Of a stretch of 32,423 nt of DNA, positions 15,895 to 24,427 are shown one piece after another. The stretch's first letter is position 1; the number at the start of each line of letters is the position of its first letter. The stretch is from a bacterium. GTDB taxonomy: Bacteria > Fidelibacterota > UBA2242. The position numbers and the translations under genes are program-made. The stretch covers positions 1-32,423 of the forward strand of contig JAHJGX010000164.1 of assembly GCA_018824205.1 (NCBI GenBank), given 5' to 3'. The notes beneath the pieces were generated by a model. That model was not told the origin of the DNA. It saw only the letters and a program-made list of their open reading frames with translations, and did not search any database.

Positions 15895-16809
15895 ATGATC
15901 GCTGTACAATTTTTAATAATTCTGATCGTACCATTTCTGTTTATCGGTCTGATTAACCGCACGAAAGCCGTTTGGGCTGGACGAAGAGGGGCACCGCTTT
16001 TACAGCCGTTCTACGATTTCTTCAAACTGCTGAGAAAGGGTGAAGTTATCAGCAAGACGACGACGTTTATTTTCCGTCTCAGTCCGTCACTGCAATTAGC
16101 CGCCGTTTTTCTGGCAGCCCTGATTCTGCCTCTACCCGGTGGTGATTCGCTGCTGCATTTCCCCGCTGACTTTGTCCTTTTCGCTTACGCCCTGGGGTTG
16201 GCTCGCTTTTTCATGATTATTGCCGCATTGGACACCGGCAGCAGTTTCGAAGGCATGGGTGCCAGCCGCGAGGTGACGTTTGCCACAATTGTCGAGCCGG
16301 CTTTCTTCATTCTGCTGGGATCGCTGGTTTTAATCAGCGGACAGAATTCCTTCGAATCCATTTTTGCCTCCATTGACAGCAGCGACGGTTTTAGCATTTT
16401 AGTTAAAATCCTGTGCACGGTTTCGCTGTTCATAATGCTTCTGGTTGAGGGCTCGCGCGTCCCGGTGGACGATCCGAATACACACCTTGAACTGACCATG
16501 ATCCACGAGGTCATGGCTCTCGATTATTCCGGTCCTGATCTGGCTTTTATCCAGTATGCATCCGCTTTAAAAATGGTGCTGATCGGGACATTATTAGCAA
16601 ATATTATCATCCCGTACAGTCTGGGAGCCGCACTCAGCCTGACTCTTTATCTCGCTCTGCTGGCTGTTATTGCGATTACCATCGGCTTCATCGAGTCCTG
16701 GATGGCGCGCCTGCGGATGTCGCACGTGCCGCAGTTTATTTTCCTGATGACGGCGCTTTCACTGGCTGCTTTTGTCGTCGTGCTCTTCTTCATGTACGGA
16801 GGTTTTTAA
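15895..16809 (+). CDS. hyfC: HyfC/HycD-like (NuoH-type) membrane anchor subunit
   Basis: A 304-residue membrane protein homologous to NuoH/HycD, which connects the peripheral Fe-S arm to the antiporter subunits. Diagnostic segments are RRGAPLLQPFYDFFKLLRKGEV near the N-terminus and the loop EGSRVPVDDPNTHLELTMIHEVM near residues 183-205, with several carboxylates on the cytoplasmic side. About eight hydrophobic segments are seen. Its stop shares a base with the ATG of the next gene (TAATG), indicating translational coupling. Confidence 0.93.
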   Translation: MIAVQFLIILIVPFLFIGLINRTKAVWAGRRGAPLLQPFYDFFKLLRKGEVISKTTTFIFRLSPSLQLAAVFLAALILPLPGGDSLLHFPADFVLFAYALGLARFFMIIAALDTGSSFEGMGASREVTFATIVEPAFFILLGSLVLISGQNSFESIFASIDSSDGFSILVKILCTVSLFIMLLVEGSRVPVDDPNTHLELTMIHEVMALDYSGPDLAFIQYASALKMVLIGTLLANIIIPYSLGAALSLTLYLALLAVIAITIGFIESWMARLRMSHVPQFIFLMTALSLAAFVVVLFFMYGGF

Positions 16810-17444
16810 TGTCCGAGATTCTGATTGTGCTGTTCGGGACGACAATGCTGTACGTCTTTGCCGCAAACCGCATCGACGCCTATATCAAAGTTTTGGCGCT
16901 GCAGGGTTTACTGCTATTTTTACTGGTTTTGCTCAATATCGGCGAGATCCAGTGGCTGAATATCGCCTTTCTGGTCCTGGAGACGCTTATAATAAAAACG
17001 ATTGTTATTCCGACCTTCCTGCTGCGTGTCATCCGACGCAATGAAATCAGTCACGAGGTTGAGCCTTACATCCCCCAGTTTTATTCGATGCTGATTGCTA
17101 CAGCGATCCTGGTTTTCGGATTCATCGCAGCGTTCTGGGCATCGCTTACAGGGACAGTTGCCGAGCCGCTCTTTTTCGGGATTTCGATTGCCTGGATCAT
17201 CGCCAGTTTGGTCCTGATTATTAACCGGAAACGCATTATCACGCATATTCTTGGTTACATGATGCTTGAGAATAGTATCTTCCTGCTGTCGCTCTCAGTG
17301 GCGCATGAGATGCCGATGCTGGTGAACCTGGGTATGCTGCTGGACTTGTTTGTCGGTATTTACCTGTTGGCGATATTTTTCAATATGATCCAGGTGATGT
17401 ACGACGGCAGTCATATCGACGTTCTAACCGAGTTGAAGGATTAA
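16809..17444 (+). CDS. hyfE: HyfE-like (NuoK-type) membrane subunit
   Basis: A 211-residue membrane protein with about six hydrophobic helices. Its C-terminal half contains the NuoK-like stretch ILGYMMLENSIFLLSLSVA with the conserved membrane Glu, followed by a second acidic helix near GMLLDLFVGIYLL. The length, longer than NuoK, and the position between hyfC and hyfF match HyfE. It lies in the middle of the operon with a one-base overlap upstream and a 2-base gap downstream. Confidence 0.9.
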   Translation: MSEILIVLFGTTMLYVFAANRIDAYIKVLALQGLLLFLLVLLNIGEIQWLNIAFLVLETLIIKTIVIPTFLLRVIRRNEISHEVEPYIPQFYSMLIATAILVFGFIAAFWASLTGTVAEPLFFGISIAWIIASLVLIINRKRIITHILGYMMLENSIFLLSLSVAHEMPMLVNLGMLLDLFVGIYLLAIFFNMIQVMYDGSHIDVLTELKD

Positions 17445-17446
17445 CG

Positions 17447-18877
17447 ATGCTGCTCCTGCTTTTCCTGGTTCCGGTCATTGTTAGCTTGGTGGTAGTTCTG
17501 TTGCGCCAACATTGGATTAACCGTTTGGCGCTGGTAGGAACAGCCGTTGTCTATGTTACGATTGTAATCGTACTCTGGTTCGATCGATCGAATCCGGGAT
17601 TGCCGATCTGGCTGGACGGGTATTTTATAATAGATACAATCGGGTTGCTGTTTTTGTCGATCATGACAATCGTCTTTGCAGCGGCGGCGCTTTACAGTCT
17701 CTACTATTTTAATGAATATAAGCCGGATTCCCGACGCGAAGCAATCTATGTAGCGGCGATGCTGCTTTTCGTCGGAGCCATGACCGGCGTCATCCTGGCT
17801 GCGCACCTGGCGTTACTGTGGGTTTTAGTCGAAGCGACGACGTTGACCAGTGCCGTGCTGATCTATTTCGAAGGCAAAAAATCTTCTCTTGAAGCTGCCT
17901 GGAAATATATCTTCATCTGCTCGATCGGAATTGCCCTGGCATTCGTAGGAATCGTCATCCTAACGATCGGCAGTAAAGAGATCGGCTCGTTGTTCTTCGC
18001 GGATTTATACAATCGGGCGGGGCAGATCAATCCGTTCTGGCTCAAACTTGCTTTTGCATTTATCCTGGTCGGTTTCGGTACTAAAATCGGGATTGCGCCG
18101 ATTCACGCCTGGTTACCCGATGCGCATTCGGAAGCACCCTCACCGGTTTCAGCCCTTTTATCCGGCACTCTGCTGAACACGACTTTTTTAGGATTGCTGC
18201 GCGTGCAGGAGATCATGATCCGCGCCGACCTGCAAGCTTTTTCCAATTTTTTATTCATGGCAACCGGGTTTTTATCTTTGCTGGTCAGCGCCGCCTTTCT
18301 GCTGCGCACTGTGAATTACAAACGGATGCTGGCTTACTCCTCAATTGAAAACATGGGACTGCTCTTCATCGGCATCGCGCTCGGTAAAACCGGTATATAC
18401 GCCGCTATGCTGCACAGCGTCGCTCACTCGTTGACGAAATCAGCCCTGTTTTTGACTTCGGGCAATATACTGCAGCTCTTCGGCAGCAAACGGATCGATG
18501 ACGTCCACGGTTTACTCGAAAAGGACCCGCGCAGCGGCTGGATCTGGATGATCTCGCTGATCGCCATTATCGGCATTCCGCCATTTCCGGCGTTTTTGAG
18601 CAAATTTTTATTGATTAAGGCGTTCTTTGAAAACGGATCGGGCTGGCTGGCGGCGCCCTTTTTTCTGCTGATTGCCGTGATTGTCTTCGGTATGGGTGGA
18701 GCAGTATTCAGGATGAGCTTCGGGGACTTGCCAATCTCTTCTGAAAATAACGTGCGCCTGCACCCGTTAGCCTACATTCCGCAAATCGTCTTACTGCTGA
18801 TTTTGCTGGTCATCGGCTTGAACATTCCCGAAAGCGTGCAGATGCTGCTGGTCGGCGCTGCCGGATTTTTACATTAA
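17447..18877 (+). CDS. hyfF: HyfF-like antiporter subunit
   Basis: A 476-residue member of the NuoL/M/N antiporter family. Glu129 in VLVEATTL and Lys213 in GFGTKIGIAPIHAWLPDAHSEAPSPVSALLSG are the expected channel residues. The usual TM8 lysine position reads LLNTT, as I recall in HyfF proteins. SSIENMGLLFIG and HSLTKSALFL follow further on. It is the second antiporter of the complex, so two ion-translocating modules are encoded in one operon. The start ATG lies 2 bases after the hyfE stop. Confidence 0.92.
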   Translation: MLLLLFLVPVIVSLVVVLLRQHWINRLALVGTAVVYVTIVIVLWFDRSNPGLPIWLDGYFIIDTIGLLFLSIMTIVFAAAALYSLYYFNEYKPDSRREAIYVAAMLLFVGAMTGVILAAHLALLWVLVEATTLTSAVLIYFEGKKSSLEAAWKYIFICSIGIALAFVGIVILTIGSKEIGSLFFADLYNRAGQINPFWLKLAFAFILVGFGTKIGIAPIHAWLPDAHSEAPSPVSALLSGTLLNTTFLGLLRVQEIMIRADLQAFSNFLFMATGFLSLLVSAAFLLRTVNYKRMLAYSSIENMGLLFIGIALGKTGIYAAMLHSVAHSLTKSALFLTSGNILQLFGSKRIDDVHGLLEKDPRSGWIWMISLIAIIGIPPFPAFLSKFLLIKAFFENGSGWLAAPFFLLIAVIVFGMGGAVFRMSFGDLPISSENNVRLHPLAYIPQIVLLLILLVIGLNIPESVQMLLVGAAGFLH

Positions 18878-18891
18878 GCGGAGATTTGGCT

Positions 18892-20379
18892 ATGAACTGG
18901 GCAATCACTAAAAATTTACAAGCAATCCAAGTCCATGATATACCGCGACTTCCATTAAACACATTCCGTGAACAGCTGCTCAAAGCTTGTAAACAAGGTA
19001 AGCGGCTGGTCCAGTTTTTCGGCGATGCGGAAACGGACGGCATCGTACTTTATACCGTTCTGGCTGATGATGAGCATTCCTACCTGTATGTTGCCTCAAC
19101 TCATCTGAAAGATCGTCGGGAGTACCCTTCCTTTACCAATTATCTACCGGCTTTTCACCTTTTTGAGAGGGAAATTTTCGAACAGTTCAGTATTACTCCG
19201 GTTGGTCACCCATGGCTAAAACCGGTGCGTAAAGGAATCGCCGAAATTTCCAAAGCTGAGATTCCCTATCCGTTTTTCAGTATGGATGGCGAAGAGGTGC
19301 ATGAAGTCGGAGTGGGACCCATTCATGCCGGAATTATCGAGCCCGGACATTTCCGTTTTGCCTGTGTGGGCGAAGAGGTACACCATCTCGAAATCCAACT
19401 CGGGTTTCAGCACCGCGGTATTGAAAAACTGTTTTTAGAACACCAGGATAAACAACAGCATCTGCTAGGTCTGGCTGAATCTATCGCCGGCGATACGGTA
19501 ATCGGGCATTCCGGTACGTATGCCCGCGCTGTCGAAGCCCTCAGCGGAATTACGGTTAGCCGCCGGGCGATGATTATTCGAACCATTGCCCTGGAACTGG
19601 AACGTATCGGAATTCATCTCGGCGATCTGTCGGCACTGGCGACCGATGTGGCTTATCTTACCGGCAGTGCAGTATTCGGCGCTTTACGGACATCAATCAT
19701 CAATACGACCCTGGCGCTTTGCGGCAGCCGCTTCGGGCGTGGCTTAATGACCCCGGGCGGTGTTAATTTCGATATCTCCGAAGAGATACAAGGTAATATT
19801 CGCACGATAATTGACGATATTGAGAACCGCATCGAACTCGCAGCGGAGGTCATGTTTGCATCGTCATCGGTACTGTCCCGCTTTGAAAAGACCGGCGTAG
19901 TAAGTTTCGAAACCGCGCAACAGATTGGTATGGTGGGACCAGCTGCACGTGCATCAGGATTAGCACTCGATGTACGCTCTGATCACCCGTTTGGCGGCTA
20001 TATCCATTTTCCGGTTCATAAGATGACGCTGACTTCAGGAGATGTCTTCGCACGGGCATACATCCGTTATATCGAGATCATGCAGTCGATCCGCATAATT
20101 CGTGAACAACTCGCCCATTTGCCCAAAGGCGAACTGAAAAAGGAACTGCACAAACTGAAACCGCATCTGTTTGTCATCTCGATGGCTGAAGGCTGGCGCG
20201 GCGAGATTGTGCATACGGTCATTACGGATAAGGACGGTCGCCTAAAACGCTACAAGATCAAAGATCCGTCTTTTCATAACTGGTTCGGGCTGGCGTTGGC
20301 GGTGCGTGGAAACGGAATTTCGGACTTCCCGGTCTGCAACAAAAGTTTTAACCTGTCCTATTGCGGTTTTGACCTCTAA
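18892..20379 (+). CDS. hyfG: HyfG/HycE-like NuoCD fusion, large subunit lacking NiFe ligands
   Basis: Counting from the ATG at 18892 (GGAG at 18881-18884 spaced well; the frame is open to a TTG at 18886) the protein has 495 residues. Residues 1-115 are the NuoC-like 30 kDa domain (LVQFFGDAE, FHLFEREIFEQFSI). Residues about 135-495 are the NuoD/NiFe large-subunit domain (VHHLEIQLGFQHRGIEKL). The two motifs that bind NiFe in hydrogenases (CGxC near the N-terminus, CxxC at the C-terminus) are missing: the first site reads AESIAGDTVIGH at 195-206, and the C-terminus reads DFPVCNKSFNLSYCGFDL, with its two Cys nine residues apart. This is the pattern of energy-converting hydrogenase-related (Ehr) complexes. 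The redox partner is unknown. Confidence 0.92.
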   Translation: MNWAITKNLQAIQVHDIPRLPLNTFREQLLKACKQGKRLVQFFGDAETDGIVLYTVLADDEHSYLYVASTHLKDRREYPSFTNYLPAFHLFEREIFEQFSITPVGHPWLKPVRKGIAEISKAEIPYPFFSMDGEEVHEVGVGPIHAGIIEPGHFRFACVGEEVHHLEIQLGFQHRGIEKLFLEHQDKQQHLLGLAESIAGDTVIGHSGTYARAVEALSGITVSRRAMIIRTIALELERIGIHLGDLSALATDVAYLTGSAVFGALRTSIINTTLALCGSRFGRGLMTPGGVNFDISEEIQGNIRTIIDDIENRIELAAEVMFASSSVLSRFEKTGVVSFETAQQIGMVGPAARASGLALDVRSDHPFGGYIHFPVHKMTLTSGDVFARAYIRYIEIMQSIRIIREQLAHLPKGELKKELHKLKPHLFVISMAEGWRGEIVHTVITDKDGRLKRYKIKDPSFHNWFGLALAVRGNGISDFPVCNKSFNLSYCGFDL

Positions 20380-20398
20380 TCCAGTTTAAGGTGTAATT

Positions 20399-21160
20399 AT
20401 GTTCGATTCGATCAAACTCAGAAAACAACACGGTTACCAGGCTATCCGGGATATCCGTACCGCAACCGTAAAAGCGCCTTTTCGCGGATTTCCCAGGTTG
20501 GATGGTGAAAAATGTGATTTATCTTGCCTTGCTTGTACGGCTGTTTGTCCAACCGGAGCGATTGCAACAGAACCGCTGCGAATCGACCTGGGGCGCTGTA
20601 CCTTCTGCGGGGAGTGCGAGCGTGGATGTGGAACCGGTGCAATTCAGTTCAGCTCTGCTCATAGCCTTGCCTCCACCGACCGCAATGACTTGATCATCCA
20701 ATCCGGGCAGACACCGGAGTCCTTTCGCGAAACCGCAATTCAATCCCGTCGTGAAATTCATCGCCTGTTTGGGCGTTCCTTGAAATTACGCCAGGTCTCT
20801 GCCGCCGGCTGCAATGGCTGCGAGATGGAGTTAAACGCCGCCAATAATGTCAATTTCGATATGGGGCGGTTCGGGATCGAGTTTGTCGCCTCACCACGTC
20901 ATGCAGACGGGATTGTGATTACCGGACCGATTTCCCGCAACATGGCGCCCGCTTTGAAAGATGCTTATCTGAGCATATCCGAACCACGAATTGTCGTTGC
21001 CGTTGGTACCTGCGCCATCAGCGGCGGTATATTTGCTGATTCTGCCCAACTGGATCGATCCTTTTTGGATGAAGTTCCGGTTGATCTCTATATCCCCGGC
21101 TGTCCACCGCACCCATTGACCATCATTGGGGGTCTGCTGGATTTCCGTCGTCATAAATGA
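20399..21160 (+). CDS. hyfI: fusion of 2x[4Fe-4S] ferredoxin (HyfH-like) and HyfI/NuoB-like small subunit
   Basis: Residues 1-90 form a two-cluster ferredoxin domain with Cys39, 43, 46, 50 and Cys67, 70, 73, 77. Residues about 125-253 are the NuoB/HycG small subunit with all four ligands for the cluster nearest the active site: Cys138 and Cys141 in GCNGCEMELNA, Cys205 in GTCAISGG and Cys235 in PGCPPHP. In E. coli hydrogenases 3 and 4 these are two separate proteins; here they are one chain. The electron path of at least three [4Fe-4S] clusters is therefore intact although the NiFe site in the large subunit is not. AAGGTG upstream of the ATG is a good ribosome site. It is the last gene of the operon. 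Confidence 0.93.
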   Translation: MFDSIKLRKQHGYQAIRDIRTATVKAPFRGFPRLDGEKCDLSCLACTAVCPTGAIATEPLRIDLGRCTFCGECERGCGTGAIQFSSAHSLASTDRNDLIIQSGQTPESFRETAIQSRREIHRLFGRSLKLRQVSAAGCNGCEMELNAANNVNFDMGRFGIEFVASPRHADGIVITGPISRNMAPALKDAYLSISEPRIVVAVGTCAISGGIFADSAQLDRSFLDEVPVDLYIPGCPPHPLTIIGGLLDFRRHK

Positions 21161-21441
21161 ATCCGTCTGGAAAAATTAACACTCCATATTTCTGATTAAT
21201 AATTGCAGATTTAAAATTTTGACAGTTTCAATTACTACTAAAATCAAGTGCTGTGGACATCTGCCACCAGGCCAGCGGCCTTTTCCCTTCGGTCCGTCAC
21301 TCACCCGTGAAGAAGAGATAAGCAGAACATATGCATCGTAACGTGGCAACTTTCTTGAAATCATTCGGTTGTAAATGTTTAGTCAACGGTTATTACTTTG
21401 TGGCATTTATCCTGAATCTTTTTATCTTTAGATCAATACAT
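21161..21441. other. intergenic region between the Ehr-type operon and tldD
   Basis: About 280 bases without a credible gene. I see no clear terminator after the operon. The tldD frame is open through 21331-21453, but that stretch has no family similarity and lies before a strong ribosome site, so I treat it as leader sequence. Confidence 0.5.
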
Positions 21442-21448
21442 GAGGAGG
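21442..21448 (+). promoter_or_regulatory. Shine-Dalgarno that fixes a TTG start for tldD
   Basis: GAGGAGG lies 5 bases upstream of TTG at 21454. From this TTG the protein begins with a twin-arginine signal (KRRDFIK), which supports this start over the longer frame from 21331. Confidence 0.85.
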
Positions 21449-21453
21449 CTTCA

Positions 21454-22980
21454 TTGAAAAGGCGCGATTTTATTAAAACCAGTGCGGCGATCGGTGCCGC
21501 AGTCACGTTGCTGCCGGGTTGGTGGCAAGCCTGCCAATCGCAATTAGCACAGGGATCGGTTGAAAATATGGAAGCGTTATTCGGAATCACAAAAGAAAAA
21601 ATGAAAGAGCTGCTGTCGGTGGCCCTGTCCCATGGTGCCGAACGGGCAGATCTCTTTTTTGAGTATCAGATCAGTTCATCGCTGAAACTGGAAGATGAAA
21701 TAATCAAAGACGTCAGTCATGGTATTTCCATGGGGCTGGGTATTCGTGCCGTTATCGGCGAACAGATCGGTTATGCTCATACCGATGATCTGGATTTCGA
21801 GAAAATGAAAGACACCGCCAGAGCCGCCAGTTTTATTGTCAACAACAACGGATCAGCGAGAATTGCTGATCTGGGCCGGACCAGAAAGTTGGACTTGTAT
21901 TCTACAAAATATCTGGCTGTTGATTGTGATCTTGCCAATAAAATCCAACTGCTGCAATCCATTGACCAGGCCGCCCGCAGATTTGATTCTAAAATAACAA
22001 AAGTCAATGTCACTATTGCCGATGAGATGAAACAGATCATGTACATGGATTCTACCGGAAAGTTCTTTACCGATGTTCAGCCCATGGTGATGGTTCGGAC
22101 CAGAACTCTCGCTGAAGATGGCAATAAACGGCAAAGCGGTTATTCCGCCGGCGGTGGCCGGGACGGTCTGAATTTTTATACAAAACCCGGAAACCGGCCC
22201 GAAGAAATCGGCCGGGAAGCCGCCCAGATTGCGCTCACAAACCTCAATGCAAAACCGGCGCCGGCAGGACCACAGCTTGTTGTACTTGGCCCTGCGGAAA
22301 GCGGTGTCCTTCTTCATGAAGCAGTCGGTCACGGTCTCGAAGCCGATTTCAACCGCAAAGATTTATCCAACTATGCCAACCGAATCGGTGAAAAAGTTGC
22401 CTCGGAACAATGCACGATTATTGATTCCGGAATAATTCCCAACCTGCGGGGTTCCATCAACATTGACGACGAAGGCAATTTACCGATGGAATCGGTTTTG
22501 ATCGAAAACGGAATTCTGCGCGGTTATATGCACGATACGATTTCCGCCAAAGCGATGAAAGCAGCGCCTACGGGAAACGGACGCCGGCAATCCTACAAAC
22601 ATCCACCAATCCCTCGTATGACCAATACCTATATGACCGGCGGTGATTACGATCCTGAAGAGATTATCCAGTCCGTAAAATATGGTGTCTTCGCCAAGCG
22701 TTTTGGCGGTGGACAGGTTGATATCACAAAAGGTGATTTTACTTTTGGCGTTTATGAAGCCTACCTGATTGAAGATGGAAAACTCACCGCCCCGCTGAAA
22801 GATGTGACCCTGATTGGAAACGGCCCTGAAGTTATGCGGAATGTGACGATGGTCGGAAATGATTTAAAGATGTCAACCGGCGGCTGGGTCTGCGGAAAAT
22901 CCGGGCAGAGTGTACAGGTGACCTTAGGCATTCCAACCGTGAAAGTAAAAGAAGTTACCGTTGGTGGAACACAATCATAG
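21454..22980 (+). CDS. tldD: TldD-family metalloprotease with Tat signal peptide
   Basis: A 508-residue protein with the TldD zinc motif HEAVGHGLEADF (His288, Glu289, His293). TldD and TldE form a heterodimeric protease that in E. coli matures microcin B17 and degrades unfolded small proteins in the cytoplasm. Here the N-terminus is MKRRDFIKTSAAIGAAVTLLPGWWQAC, shown in pieces: the twin-arginine motif is RRDFIK, then a hydrophobic run, then Cys27. This predicts folded export through Tat. The start is TTG with a strong Shine-Dalgarno. tldE follows within about 10 bases. Export would move this protease to the periplasm, different from the textbook case. Confidence 0.9.
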   Translation: MKRRDFIKTSAAIGAAVTLLPGWWQACQSQLAQGSVENMEALFGITKEKMKELLSVALSHGAERADLFFEYQISSSLKLEDEIIKDVSHGISMGLGIRAVIGEQIGYAHTDDLDFEKMKDTARAASFIVNNNGSARIADLGRTRKLDLYSTKYLAVDCDLANKIQLLQSIDQAARRFDSKITKVNVTIADEMKQIMYMDSTGKFFTDVQPMVMVRTRTLAEDGNKRQSGYSAGGGRDGLNFYTKPGNRPEEIGREAAQIALTNLNAKPAPAGPQLVVLGPAESGVLLHEAVGHGLEADFNRKDLSNYANRIGEKVASEQCTIIDSGIIPNLRGSINIDDEGNLPMESVLIENGILRGYMHDTISAKAMKAAPTGNGRRQSYKHPPIPRMTNTYMTGGDYDPEEIIQSVKYGVFAKRFGGGQVDITKGDFTFGVYEAYLIEDGKLTAPLKDVTLIGNGPEVMRNVTMVGNDLKMSTGGWVCGKSGQSVQVTLGIPTVKVKEVTVGGTQS

Positions 22981-22989
22981 AGGAATATG

Positions 22990-24336
22990 ATGAGTAATTA
23001 TAAAGCAATTTCCGAATATATTATCAAAGAAGCCCGAAATAATGGCGCTGATCAGGTTGACGTCATCATCGTCAACAGCATTAATGCCAACATAACTGTA
23101 CGATTGGGCGAAATTGAAGAGTTAAAGCAATCAAACCCGAAATCTCTGGGAATCCGTGTATTTAAAAACCAGCGAAAAGCGCTGACCTACACCAGTGACT
23201 TCCGGGAAGAATCGCTTCGAAAACTGGTCAAGAAGACTGTTGAAATTGCAACTGTCACCGGCTTCGATGAATACAGCGGTCTCCCTGAAAAGAATTTGTT
23301 GGGTATTGCTAATGTTAATTTACCTCAATTTGATCAGAATATCGCTTCGGTCAGTACCGATAAGAAAATCCGGATACTGAAGGATATGGAAAAAACCGGC
23401 ATGGATAAAGATCCGTTGATTACAAATTCCGACGGAGCCGGCTGGAATGACTCAGCAGCCCATGTCGTCCTGGCCAACTCTGAGGGATTTTACGGCGAGG
23501 AAGATTACACATCGGTGAACCTGAGCCTTTCCCTTTTGGCTGAAAAGGATGGCGTCAAACAGACCGATTACTGGTCATCTGCAAGCCGCTATCTTGATCG
23601 ATTGGATTCCATCGAGAAGATAGCCTCTATAGCCGCCCATCGAACACTCCGCAAACTCGGTGGCAGAAAACCTAAAACCCAGAAAGTCCCGGTCGTATTT
23701 GATCCGGTTGTTGCCCGGGATTTTTTAAGAATCATTTCTCAAACCGTCGTCGGTGATTCCATTTACAATAAGAATTCTTTTCTGGTTGATAAATTAAACG
23801 AGCCTATTGCTGTCAAGAATATGACAATTATTGATGACGGTCTGTTGAAATACGGATTAGGTTCGCGCCGCTTTGATGATGAAGGCCTCCCCAGCCGGAA
23901 AAATATTGTCATCGGCAAAGGTGTTTTAAAAACCTATCTTTGCGACTGCTATTCCGCCCGGAAACTGGGTTTTGAGCCGACCGGTTCGGCAACCCGCGGG
24001 GTTACATCGAACCCATCCTCAGGCACATCGAATTTCTACATGCAGAACGGGACGATCCCACCGGAGGAGATCATTGCTTCCGTTAAAAACGGACTCTACC
24101 TGACCAGCGTGGACTGGGTCGGCATAAATTATGTAACCGGTGATTATTCCCGCGGCGCGACAGGCATCTGGATTGAAAACGGTAAACTGACCTACCCTGT
24201 TCAGGAATTTACCGTGGCCGGCAATATGCTGGACATGCTGAAAAACATAACCATGATCGGTAATGACCTGGAATTCCGCGGGAGTATTGCAGCACCGACA
24301 TTTAAAATAAAAGAGATGACTATCAGCGGCAGCTGA
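22990..24336 (+). CDS. pmbA: TldE/PmbA-family partner protein
   Basis: A 448-residue TldE/PmbA protein, the non-metal partner of TldD. Family features include ADQVDVIIVNS at the N-terminus, GLPEKNLLGI near residue 100, PVVFDPVVARDFLRIIS and a glycine-rich C-terminal half (GATGIWIENGKLTYPVQEFTVAGNMLDML). It lacks HExxxH, as expected. Two ATGs occur in tandem (22987 and 22990); the second is better spaced from AGGA. No signal peptide is seen. If the two proteins act as a dimer, TldE must travel with the Tat-exported TldD or the pair is separated. Confidence 0.9.
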   Translation: MSNYKAISEYIIKEARNNGADQVDVIIVNSINANITVRLGEIEELKQSNPKSLGIRVFKNQRKALTYTSDFREESLRKLVKKTVEIATVTGFDEYSGLPEKNLLGIANVNLPQFDQNIASVSTDKKIRILKDMEKTGMDKDPLITNSDGAGWNDSAAHVVLANSEGFYGEEDYTSVNLSLSLLAEKDGVKQTDYWSSASRYLDRLDSIEKIASIAAHRTLRKLGGRKPKTQKVPVVFDPVVARDFLRIISQTVVGDSIYNKNSFLVDKLNEPIAVKNMTIIDDGLLKYGLGSRRFDDEGLPSRKNIVIGKGVLKTYLCDCYSARKLGFEPTGSATRGVTSNPSSGTSNFYMQNGTIPPEEIIASVKNGLYLTSVDWVGINYVTGDYSRGATGIWIENGKLTYPVQEFTVAGNMLDMLKNITMIGNDLEFRGSIAAPTFKIKEMTISGS

Positions 24337-24427
24337 TTATTCCGAATCTCTATTATCAGCATTTGCATAAATCACTCAGATTGTGTATCATTCTCTGTGT
24401 AAAAATATGTAATTCACGGGGAACATA

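Noticed and set aside
13914-21160. Reading the operon as a formate hydrogenlyase or H2-evolving hydrogenase
   Set aside because: The NiFe-binding cysteines are absent in the large subunit and there is no formate dehydrogenase or hyp maturation gene in the window.
21331-21453. N-terminal extension of the tldD frame
   Set aside because: The strong GAGGAGG ribosome site and the twin-arginine signal place the start at TTG 21454; the extension resembles nothing in the family.
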